From Hydnum rufescens UP504 (taxonomy: Eukaryota; Basidiomycota; Agaricomycetes; Cantharellales; Hydnaceae), in assembly GCA_014904985.1 (NCBI GenBank), contig MU128936.1:144451-174660 (forward strand): DNA of 30,210 nucleotides. The letters are read 5' to 3'. A program made the position numbers and the translations under genes. Under the pieces are notes generated by a model. It saw only the letters and a program-made list of their open reading frames with translations, had not been told where the DNA came from and did not search any database. How positions within the stretch are numbered: position 1 is the stretch's first letter; the number at the start of each line of letters is the position of its first letter. Below are positions 20,909 through 30,210 of this stretch, one piece after another.

Positions 20909-21865
20909 ATGACATACCTTTTAAGGCCCCCAAGAGTGTCTGACCAGCCTGGGATTGTGATAGAAAAGGCCTGGTTTCAGGACCACGTATGTACTTTTTT
21001 CCTGCTATCTTGATGCTGGGATATTAATGGATTATCTTTAGTCATCCAATTTTGTTATCCAGGTCACTGTAGAGGGGCTGCAGGCTGCGGAGGATGCACT
21101 CGGTCAGCATATGAATGAAACGATGTTTTACCATCCACCCCCCAGATTGCCAAAAGACTCATCATGTTGCTTCTATCGATGTGCCTTGTCACCAAAGTCA
21201 TTGTGAAAAGAAAGTGAGCTCAATCTATTGTATCCTTAATCTTCTATGTATTTACAACTATTGACATAGAATTCTTTCATTGTGGGTGGCCATCATGGCT
21301 GAGCGAGGCGACAGCAGCATCACCTAGGATGGATGAGGCTTGGTGGGAGGTTCTTCCAGCACACCTTGCCCTTGCAACCCCCTATGATAGGTTCCATCCC
21401 CATCCCCCTCCCCCTTTGAAATTGGCCCATACCCCCGACATCACTGTTGGGTGGTACCTACTGTTATCAACATCATCAACTGCTGTGGCCTCATCTGCAA
21501 ATTTTTCCACAGTCCCCAATGTGGCTACCGATTCTGGACCTCTCACTGGTGACAAGCACAAGCATGTCGATTCTGGGGCTAGTATGCCACCTGCGAAATG
21601 GTTCAAGGGGGCCAACCTGGATCCCATGGAGACCAATCCAGAAATTGTGGGCAATGAGATGGAGGGTGTGGAACATACTCCTGGCAACAATGTTATGATG
21701 GATGTCAATGCGCCCATGGAAGATGCGGACAGCCTTTTCAAGTATTCTGATGATGAGATGGATGTCAACTTGAACATGGATGATCTGAACAGATGTATCA
21801 GGTGCAGTATGCTTGAAGTTCCAAGTTTAGAGTATGTTGCCATGAGGGTTACTTATCTCTTGTGA
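20909..21865 (+). pseudogene. Small multi-exon gene of unknown function, one in-frame stop
   Basis: I do not recognise the product. Exon 1 (20909-20986) starts at ATG and encodes 26 residues. A 76-nt intron (20987-21062, GTATGT...TCCAG) and a 56-nt intron (21214-21269, GTGAGC...CATAG) join it to exons 21063-21213 and 21270-21865 in matched phase. The protein has about 270 residues. It has an N-terminal helical segment (VEGLQAAEDALGQHM), a His/Pro-rich middle, a Ser/Thr-rich linker and an acidic Met/Asp-rich C-terminus (YSDDEMDVNLNMDDL). A single TGA at 21204-21206 falls where CGA would give Arg. It may be longer at the 3' end through an unseen intron. It lies 1.2 kb upstream of the KDZ transposase and could be a companion gene of that element, but nothing proves this. 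Confidence 0.5.
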
Positions 21866-23030
21866 TGTTTGTTCTTGCCTATTTCACCTTCCCAATTTTT
21901 TTGTGTATGAGCTGCAACTCTACATATGTAAGTACACAATGTCTCCATCCCCCTGTCCTCTGATTACCGAGTCATCCCTCCAACGTCTGAAGTTCAATCT
22001 TTGTCATATCATTCATGTATATAATTCATGATAATAATATTGTAGATGTGGTGGTGGTGGTGGAACTCTCTCTTATATACTGCTTCAGGCTGCCTACAGG
22101 TAGCTATGAGGTGCCTAGGGCAGTCCTTGTACATCATATACAGGGATAAATATTCTCTTGCATCCCCCCTTCTCTTGATAAGTGGCCTTTGGACTTGTAT
22201 TGTTTCCATCCCCATTGCCGTTTCCAGCAGAATATTGTAGACATTACATGAGTATGAATGTTTTTGGGTCCCTCTGATGTCAGTTTCTCAATCTCTCAAA
22301 CGAGTTAAAGCATCTCCGGTCCACATATATGGGCATATCCCAGGGAAGTATCCCAAGTGCTAAAGGCATGTATTTCTTATGTCCTGTTTTCTGAGACACT
22401 TACAAAAAAAACTTACATTCTGCCATAGCTCAGAGCATGTATGCGTGTACATTGCTTTCTATCCTTTCCTTCATCACTGAATCCAATACAGTCCAGGTAC
22501 TACAGGCACGTATTTTTTATTTCTTGTTTTCTGGGACACTTACAAAAAGACTCACATTCTGCCATAGCTCAGAGCATGTACATTGCCTCTATCACCTCCA
22601 TCATCACTGAATCCTGAAGACTACGTATTCTACCGGCTCGACCTGGTGTGTGCAAAGTCTCTTGGTGGCACACCAAGACCAAGTACCCCATTCAGCTCTG
22701 CCTGTTGTGTACAAAGTCTCTTTTCCACAACTCACTTGATGGCAGAGCACTCAGCCCATTACCTGCTATGTTTCCTTTGAGTAACACACCCACTCGGTGA
22801 CCAAACAGAAGATGGCTTGCCTGTTATTCTGTAATGTCTCACGGGGTCTCCAACAACTGCACTGTGTTACAGCTTGGCCTGTTAACCAGCTACATCTCAT
22901 CTTGCTACACCAAGGGATCATCACCAGTGTCCTTGCCTTGGTATCTTGAAGTCCTACTGTCCTCTCTTCTGTAAGTTAAGCTTCCAGTCATAGCTAAGTT
23001 CAGTCCCTAATATCGTTTGCAACACAGAAT
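21866..23030. other. Intergenic stretch with a tandem duplication
   Basis: No gene is recognised. A GTGGTGGTGGTGG run lies at about 22046. A direct duplication with period about 142 bp is present. Its copies begin at about 22363 and 22505 and share GAGACACTTACAAAAA-like text and ATTCTGCCATAGCTCAGAGC. The last few hundred bases would hold the promoter of the KDZ gene. Confidence 0.55.
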
Positions 23031-26000
23031 ATGAGCAAAGCCGTACTTAAGCACCTTAGTCAGGTTGCACAGGAACATATGGGAATCATGCCACTGAAGC
23101 ATGATGATGACAGCTTGGGTCCACCATCCTCTTGCAGCACCTGTCCACCTCCTAAAATCAAGCATCGACATTCACAGGCCAAGTTCCCTTCTGGGGAAGT
23201 TTTTGCCCAAGGGCCCTCAGGTGATATCATTGCCACTGATCTCCCATATCATCCACCTTCTCCCAACACAGGAGGTCCTTCAGAACCAGAGGCATCATTC
23301 ATCCCTCTGCTTCTTGATGGCATAGCAGAACCTTTGCATTCGTCCCAAATTCATATTGTAACCAACACTTGCTCTCACCATGCTCATGCTAAGGAAGCTG
23401 CAGCTATCCAGTGGAATCATGTCGTTATCCCATCCCTCATTCAACCTTTCATGTTGTTTGAGAGAGAGTGATTATTGCGTCAGGAGGAACATACTGTTCA
23501 GGTTGAGGAGGCTTGCAGATGCAGAAAACAATGGAGGCTCCTCAAAGTTCTTTGCATGTACTTTGAACACTTGGAAACTATTGAATTTCATGTGTGTGGT
23601 TGTCCATCCCAAACTGCTGCAAGACAATTGGTACTGCGTGGTTTGTTCCCATGTGCCCTGCTTCACCCCTCATTGGCTGTTAGCATTGACATGTTGGAAT
23701 TTGTGGTTGAACTGTTTGTTCAACAAGCTCCGAATGAACAAGCATGGGCAGCCACCTTGGAAAATTTCCTCAAGTATTGAGGGTTCAAATTTGGGGGGAA
23801 TGATTCCTTACATCGCTGCTTTGCCACTGCTCTTGCCCAATACCAGGTGCTTGTTCAGGTGATCAACCAAGAGATGTCAGCTGTAGTTGAGAGTTGTCAA
23901 GGCCAGGTGTTGTCTGCTAAGGGTGATGGTAGTGCAACTGAGTCCCAGGTAATATGTGAGGACACTTTGAATCCCACAAATCCTGCCATTGGGGGTAGTG
24001 AAAGCAATATCCACCAGCTCGACACTGATATGCCTATACCGGAGCAAAAGTACAACAATGCCCATAAGTGTGCCAGTCCATATCACTGTGGCAATGATGA
24101 ACTCCCCAGCCTCTACCTCCAGTCTTGCTGTCCATTGTGCTTTGGGGGCTCACAGACTATTGGTCTCCCCCTTCAGGCTATTGTGTGCATTGATGCAAAC
24201 TTTCAACTCAAGCAGAACCAAGACAAGGATCTGAGGAAGGATCACAAGGGGGAAACTGGATCTCGAGATCCTCTGATAGCTTCCCCACAGATGGTTCTGC
24301 TTGACCAAAGCCAGGTTGACATCATGGAAGCAAGGGTCAATGAATTGCAGCCATCTCGATCAAAAGGGAGAGCAGAGTGGAAGCAGAAGGCTGATGAAGT
24401 GGATGATGACACTTCTAGTCCATTGGAAGATGACAAAGTAGAGGCAGGGCTTGACGTACCCAATTCTGTATTGGACAGATGTGAAAAATCGTTCATTGCT
24501 GCTGATGGGGACCGAATCAAGGCATCAACACAATATTTTGATGACACTGGAGTGATGGCCTGCTTGTGCTGCCATGACCTACCTCTTTTTCTTGTAAACA
24601 TGCGCACTGTGGGCAAGAAACAATTCTATGCATTTGCCCTATTGGATGCACTGCTTTCTGAGCTTCCGGGACATTGGTGTATTGGCCTTTTGTATGATAT
24701 CGCATGCCAAATTCATCATAGTCTCCTCAAATGGGACTTTATTCCAGAGTGGGAGGGGCCCATTGAATTTGGAGTTTCTGTCTTCCATGCTTATGGCCAC
24801 CAGTGGACTTGTCAGCTTTGGTACAGTATCACCCTTGTAAATCTGAAAAGTGGGGACTGTCAGATGGTGAAGGATGTGAAAGGTTCTGGAGCCAGTTAAA
24901 GAGGCTCATTCCTGGTCTCCGGGTCACTGGTTATCACCATTGCTTGTTCATCCTTGATATCCAAGCTGAACATATTACAAAGTCCAAACTAGTCACAGTT
25001 GGTTGATGGCTGAAGGACTGGGTGAATACAGTGAGGAGACAGATAGCTGAGGGTGAAGAAGTCCTCCATGAGCAGTCAGTTCACAGCTTATTAAAACAAT
25101 TCAAAGACCAGAGGGCATTTCAAAGCAAACCAGTTGTCCACCAGTCCAAGAACAGTGGGGCAGTGTTGATAGATTGTATTCTTGCACTCCAAAACACTGA
25201 AGCTTTGCTGAAGGAATGACTGAAAGAGTTGAGTGCTAAGTTGGAGGGTCTAGTTCAGAATTCAGACACCTGGGCTCTACAAGATGAGATAAATGATTCA
25301 GTGGCACAAACTAGGTGCAGTCTCACACAAGTAGAAGGGGATATTAAGAAGAGGACTGAAGACCTCCAACTCACTGACTTCAACTCATTCAAGGACCTTC
25401 AGTGGCTTAAAAAGAGTGCATGGCTTAACAAACAGCTCAATATTTGTGTTGTCCTTGATCAATTACTAGTCAAACTCCGTGTGTGTAAATTTGAGCTGGC
25501 CAATCTAGATTGGGGACACACAAGCTGAGAACTTGACAACCAGCATAGGGATCACATAGAGAAGGCCACGAAAGGGTGTGAACATGGGATTCAGGCAACA
25601 ATCAGGGCTTATGAACATCTTCAGAAGGATATGATGATGATGAGGGGGAAGGATGGAGTTGCTAAAGATGCATATATCCCACCTGAAATCATGAACTCAG
25701 TGTACAAGTTGGACATGGACAAGGACATTTGGCTGGCTCAAAGTACAGAGGGGTTGGCTCAGTTTCCAGGTGGGGTAGTGCCAGCATGGCTCTCGGATGC
25801 TTCTGTCAGGGTTGGGATTAGGGCAGCACAGGAGGTTGTGAATTGCAAGGAAGAGCTGAAGCACTGTGCAGCTGAGCACTCAAACCTTCACCAATGGGTG
25901 GAGACAGAGTACCTTGCCATGCAATTTGTCTTGAATCATTCTGCTGATGTGTGTATCCAACATTTTGCACTTCAGAGACTTCACTGGTTCTTCGACATTG

Positions 26001-26257
26001 TCTCCATGTGGCAGAAGGATCTAGATGGTGTCCCATTTGAGGGTAGTGGTGGTAGCATTTCCACATTCCTTCCTGAGATACCTCCCCCAATTCCTGGTAT
26101 GGATACTTGGGATCATGCCAAGGATGAAGAAGGGTGTGGCAGAAGTGATGCCAGTGAGTGTGATATTGAAAGTGACATTGGGGCTGGGGGGAGTTCATTG
26201 TCAGATGAAGAGCAACTAGATGTTAGTTTTGATGTAGATATAATGTCTAAGTCATGA
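23031..26257 (+). pseudogene. KDZ (Kyakuja-Dileera-Zisupton) family transposase, inactivated
   Basis: This encodes a transposase of about 1,075 residues. N-terminal Cys clusters include a CxC-type segment near 23590-23660 (CGCPSQTAARQ) and YHCGNDE...CCPLCFGG near 24080-24150. The catalytic core shows CIDANF with the first Asp at 24192-24194, then PNSVLDRCEKSFIAADGDR, then SVFHAYGHQW (about 24776-24805), then GEGCERFW with Glu at 24878-24880. The C-terminal half is rich in coiled-coil-like segments and ends in an acidic tail. Damage consists of TGA stops at 23469-23471, 23778-23780, 25004-25006, 25217-25219 and 25526-25528, plus one frameshift near 24820. All stops fit CGA-to-TGA. The frame is otherwise continuous, so it died fairly recently. 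The start at 23031 is the first in-frame ATG of the open stretch and is not certain. Confidence 0.94.
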
Positions 26258-27047
26258 AACTCTCAAATTCTCTAAGTTATTTTATGGGCAAGTTTCAGGC
26301 AACAGTAGACCAACAATACAGTAGTAGGTGTACCTCTAAGTAATCCAAATGGCCCAAAAAAGACCAGAAGTTGCCTGAAATTGCCTGAAATAAGTGGACC
26401 CCTCTTATTCAAAACACACCTTCTGGCCATACAATGGCCAAAAGCCATAGGCCACCTATTAGGTACCATTTCATGCCCCAAACATGGTACCCAACTTAGG
26501 TAGGGTATATAACTGACCAGCCTGGGGAAGATCAGCCAGATGCATATATGGCTCACATGTCTAAGGAAGAGGTCAAGCTTGAGCCTACTCACCAACAGAA
26601 CAAGGAAGTATCCGAAAAAGTCCTCACTGCAACTTTGTTCCATCCCAACATCCATGATGGTCCATGGCTGAAGGGCTGTCAAGGCCTGAGACTTCAAGAC
26701 AGTGAAACTACCAATGATGAGTCGAACCCAATGACAATCAGGTCAATGATAGAATTCACATGCACTAGTGGGTTTGACATGGGTGCACATATTGAAGGGG
26801 CCAAAAAGGTTATGTCCCGATGAAATGGGTCCCTGCTACTGAACCTTACAAGTGCCTGAGGCACAGCAGACAAAGCCTTGCCCCAAACCAGATGAAAACC
26901 CCTAAAGACTGCCAGGTCACCTAGATCCTGCATGAAGCCTATCAGGCACACAGTCCTAGAAAGCCACATTAAATTCCTCTGAAGATGTCTTGGTTTGACT
27001 ATTGCCCACTGATGATTCTTGGATATCTTCCTTATTGCTTGGATAAG
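26258..27047. other. 3' flank of KDZ gene and unrecognised sequence
   Basis: It contains a 91-codon open stretch at 26548-26823 (plus) and a 91-codon mirror stretch on the minus strand at 26694-26969. Neither is recognisable, and I do not claim either as a gene. I looked for inverted termini of the KDZ element around 26260-26540 and found none that I could pair. Confidence 0.35.
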
Positions 27048-27366
27048 ATGGCTACTAATGAACCCAAGCCAGGTGGCTCTGATACACCCTCCACCAAGGA
27101 AAATAAGAAAGAATATGTTGAGACCATCATTGAGTATCTCACATTGTCATGTTAATGCCCCTAATGAGCATGAGCTTGAGCTCCTCATTGGTGGCATGTC
27201 TGATACTGATGTTGATGACTGGACAAGGTTCACGGATTATCAGGGACATGAAATGAACAATGAGATCACTTGATGGTCCTGGCAGGTGATTTGAAACTGG
27301 TTCACAAAATGCAAATCTTGGCTGCTGCAATCTGCCATGGGGACATCGTGAATACTTGTCATCAGA
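27048..27366 (+). pseudogene. Fragment of a Rsp5/Nedd4-like HECT E3 ubiquitin ligase
   Basis: Two blocks match the C-terminal HECT domain by pattern. The first is KPGGSDTPSTKENKKEYV (about 27066-27120), like the ELKPGG...EENKKEYV segment. The second is NEHELELLIGGMSDTDVDDW, then TDYQGHE (27163-27250), then decayed text ending GTS-stop (27340-27351), like GTSR. The blocks lie in different frames, with the intervening HECT segment missing. TGA stops at 27271-27273, 27292-27294 and 27349-27351 interrupt the second block; the last is clearly at the Arg of GTSR. The catalytic Cys region downstream is absent. The parent protein ubiquitinates membrane and nuclear substrates; this piece cannot function. 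Confidence 0.72.
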
Positions 27367-27378
27367 ACCTCTAATAAG

Positions 27379-27768
27379 TTGCCTAAAAATATGCCCAATA
27401 GTCTTCAACCATTAGTACTTGATCAGATCTGTGTCAAAGAATCACCAGAACCCCATTGGGGGATTCAGACAGAAATCCTATCATACCTCTATTGGGCAGT
27501 TCTAACTAGGAATGGGGAACATGACAACATTCAGATCCAAAACTCACTGTGGCAATCCTCTCCAGACTATGAGACAATACAACAGAGCTACCTTCAACCC
27601 AATACCAATGACACCAAGCTTGTATGGTTGCGCAAGACCCAGTCAAGTGTTGTCACAGTTGGGGAGGATGGGTACTCACTATGGTACTGCTGCATGGTGC
27701 AGCCACCTCCTCAAGTAAACCCACTCCAGTGGGATGGGACCCAGGGTTCAGATCATACGAGTGCTTGA
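27379..27768 (+). other. Unrecognised 129-codon open stretch
   Basis: This stretch starts just after the HECT fragment and encodes no motif I know. Composition is ordinary, and it could be a chance frame or remnant coding sequence. No introns or regulatory signals support it. Confidence 0.25.
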
Positions 27769-28034
27769 GATCCAGCAAATAAAGGTTGTCCCAGAGCATG
27801 CAAGATTGGACCAAAAGGAAAGGTTAAACTTGAGCCTAACCTGCAACCCAGGTTCCAAAACTCCTCTTCGACTTTGACGAGGAATATCAGAACTCCTGCA
27901 CCTAAACTCCATCAAGGAATAAACCCCATTACTCAACAGAGTAAGATCAGCAAGGAGTCATTTGGGGCCCATAAAGATCTTCACCATGGGTGTACCCCAT
28001 GCCTGGAAAAACAGAATGCCCAAAGACACTGGTC

Positions 28035-28877
28035 TGTCAGGATCGAATTGACATTTGCTTCCACCTAAGGACTTACCCATTGGAGTATCATTCTTCATTG
28101 ACTCTATCATATGGCACCTACTTCCTCAAATGCTCTTGTCTCCTCTCTCCCTCCATTCACTACAGGGGTTATTGTCATCCTTGCCATTATTGGCATTTCT
28201 CTTATTATTATTGCCCTCACTCTATCGGGCCTTGGCCAGTGGGCTATGGGCTGGGTAGTCAACCAGTGGCAGCATTGGCACCCTTGTCAGCACCTGTCAT
28301 TCCCTCGTTCCCCACATGAGTCCATGGAGTTGCCAATCCAGACTCCCCTCCTCCTCTACCCCCAGTCCCTGAATCCACATCACCTGTCCCAATCCGTACT
28401 CCATCCACATCATTATGGTCCTTTGACACTTTGGACACCTTTGGAGTACCCAGGCATACACTACCTTGGAAGTACATACACTAAGGGGGATACATATGGA
28501 AGTTGGGGCATAGCCATGTGGAGGTGCACACAGGATTCGTAACACAGCTGCATCAGCTTAGTGAGGCTTAGTGATGGTGGCTGTGGAGGCTGACTGATGG
28601 GCTGTGGAGCCGGCATTCTAGGAGGATCCAGAAGGTTATGGAAGACAGCAGAAGGTTCTGGAAGGCTGGAGGCTGTGTGCAGGAAATAGTATTTATAGCC
28701 CTTCACAGTTGGGGGATCACCAGTTTTGATCTCTCAGGATTCCCACTGTGATAGGTGCGAGACTTGTGTGTCCCTTGTTGTGTGGTGTATACTCAGGATT
28801 CCCACTGCAATAGCGTGTGGTTAATTAATCTCTTTCCTCTTTCTGTTTGTGGCTTTGACAGCAGTGTCGCCCTGACA
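28035..28877 (+). mobile_element. 5' LTR of a Ty3/gypsy-like retrotransposon, 843 bp
   Basis: The LTR has TGTCAGG...CCCTGACA ends and is followed 65 bp later by a gag reading frame. A TATA-like TATTTATA lies at 28690-28697. About 40 nt downstream is CTCTCAGG, and the box CTCAGGATTCCCACTG occurs twice (28733-28748 and 28792-28807). Apparent frames inside (for example 28111-28542) are non-coding. The right LTR would lie outside the window. Confidence 0.85.
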
Positions 28878-28942
28878 GAAGATCGAAACTCATCTCTTCG
28901 ACCCCACAAACATCTTCCTTATCCCTTCTACCTCCTCTCCTC

Positions 28943-30127
28943 ATGGACGAAATCCCCGCTGATGCCTTCTCTGTCTTCAGTGCTGCTGGAGAAGGCCTTC
29001 GTCAAATGATGGAGGCACAACAATGGTGGTACGAGCAGTTGGAGCAACAGAACCTCATACTCCAGAGCCTAGTGACTCGCCTTCAGACTGATGCCTCTTC
29101 TCGTGAAACTCTGATGGCTGAAGTCGAGGCAATCACCAAGACTGTTGTCGAGAACCTCCCTGCTCCTGTTGTTGGAGTTCCTCCTGCTCCTGCCACTACT
29201 CCTTCCATCTCTGCACGTCCCCAAAGGCAGCTGATCCAGAGGTCTTTGGTGGTGATCAAAAGAAGGCTGATCCCTTCCTCCACACTCTCAAACTTAACAT
29301 TGCTATTCAACCCAACTCCTTTCCCAGTGATCAGACAAAGATCCTCTATGCCCTCTCCTACATGCAGGGAGGCAGTGCTGGTGATTGGGCTTCCAACTAC
29401 ACATGCGCTATCCTTGATGGCAATTCTCCCTTCCCTGATTGGGAAACCTTTTGCACCTGCTTTGAGGCAGCCTTTGGTGATGCAGACCGAGAGGCTCATG
29501 GCTGTCAGCGACTTCATACCTTGAAGATGACTCAAGGGATGACAGCTGAGGAGTATACGATGGCCTTTGAGGCCATATCTGGGAAGACAGGCTTTAATGA
29601 TGGAGCCTTGATGGATGCTTATGAACATGGACTGCTCTGTAGCTTGGTCGAGAAGATACACCTCAACACCCTCCCTATGTCCCTTCAAGAATGGAAGGAC
29701 AAAGCCACTCGCATTGATAAGTTGTGGCATTGCTTTAATGAACAGCACTCCTTCTCTCCCACCAACCCTCACCAGGACAATTGTCCAGGAACAATTAGAC
29801 CTTTCTGCCCTCCCACTACTACTCCTCAAACTCTTCCAACCTCTTTCCATCCTGCTGCTGCTGCGGCACCCTCCTCCTCCACTTATGAACCTATGGACGT
29901 AGACTCCAATCGTCGTCAGAATAATCCTTGCTGAGTCGCTGGTCTGTGCTGGAATTGTAACAAACCTGGCCACATTGCCAGAGACTGCCCTGAACCCCCA
30001 CACTCTCGTTCAGTCCGAGGTGCTCTGTCATCTGAGCAAATGGAGGAAGTGGTAGAGAAAGTTCATGGCTACTCTGGCACCCAAATCTGCTGAAGATGGA
30101 AATGAGGGTGTGGCAAAGGATTTTTAA
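28943..30127 (+). pseudogene. gag: Gag of Ty3/gypsy-like retrotransposon, damaged
   Basis: The start is ATG 28943, encoding MDEIPADAFSVF, followed by a helical coiled-coil-like N-terminus. The capsid-like core is recognisable as DPFLHTLKLNIA, then ALSYMQGGSAGDWA, then W-x-F and ADREAHG. A Pro/Ser/Ala linker leads to a CCHC zinc knuckle, CWNCNKPGHIARDC, at 29947-29988. Damage comprises a frameshift in a C run near 29215-29222, a TGA at 29932-29934 just before the knuckle (CGA expected), and another frameshift near 30040-30060 before the probable end at 30127. Protease, reverse transcriptase and integrase are not in the window. The element is not intact as read here. Confidence 0.9.
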
Positions 30128-30210
30128 AGACATTCCAAACAGTTTGAAAGGGAAACATGCCCTAAAAAAATTTTTCCCCCTTTCCTTTCCCCCCTTTTAC
30201 CTTTCTTTTT
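30128..30210. other. Homopolymer-rich end of window
   Basis: The last 50 bases are runs of A, T and C, unlike ordinary gag-pol junction sequence. This could be a contig end of poor quality. Confidence 0.4.

Noticed and set aside
20941..26530. Shared CTGACCAGCCTGKG at 14715, 20939 and 26514 as a common element end
   Set aside because: At 20939 it is coding in an exon that splices in frame. The matches do not extend, and orientation is the same rather than inverted.
28111..28542. 143-codon frame with a hydrophobic segment
   Set aside because: It lies wholly inside the LTR, with no introns or family motif.

Overview
The window looks like a transposon graveyard from a mushroom-forming fungus (Agaricomycetes, Basidiomycota). 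The evidence is the set of families present: a basidiomycete-type DDE transposase, a KDZ transposase, and a Ty3/gypsy-like LTR element with a CCHC gag. The introns also fit: they are 50-80 nt long, with GTRNGT donors, CTAAC/CTAAT branch points and YAG acceptors. I see no intact host gene, tRNA, rRNA or CRISPR array. Most protein-coding remnants carry in-frame stops, and nearly all of these are TGA where CGA (Arg) is expected. Mirror-image repeat arms differ almost only at CpG sites. Both point to long-term cytosine methylation and deamination.

Layout. 294-2837 (-): five-exon DDE transposase pseudogene. 3130-3838: possible LTR. 3836-8050 (-): large multi-exon gene of unknown function with a Pro/Ser/Thr repeat tail, broken by stops. 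8051-9893: nothing recognised. 9894-17460 and 20180-20580: a non-coding palindrome complex. It is built from alternating short hairpins: type A, about 30 nt (CCACACACCCGC stem), and type B, about 35 nt (GCCAAAAGAGCAGC stem). Each B hairpin sits inside a stretch that has every signal of a spliceosomal intron, and each A hairpin sits just upstream of that intron's donor. Units point left (-) on the left of a large foldback palindrome and right (+) on its right. The first such assembly (9894-14720) is bounded by 130-140 bp inverted repeats. A second is centred on the foldback at 14859-15510 and is interrupted by a solo gypsy-type LTR (16130-16826). 17704-19640: a 1.94 kb almost perfect palindrome, followed by degenerate tandem repeats. 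20909-21865 (+): small unknown gene with introns. 23031-26257 (+): KDZ transposase pseudogene. 27048-27366 (+): decayed fragment of a Rsp5/Nedd4-like HECT ubiquitin ligase. 28035-28877 (+): LTR of a gypsy-like element, whose gag (28943-30127) runs to near the window end; its pol would lie outside.

The most interesting content is the palindrome complex. Seventeen B-hairpin introns and about twenty A hairpins keep their base pairing while changing sequence, through many paired substitutions. They occur in a fixed order and orientation relative to splice signals. I know of no described element with this architecture. Whether it is a spliced non-coding RNA, a family of introner-like insertions, or a non-autonomous transposon built from hairpins cannot be decided from sequence alone.
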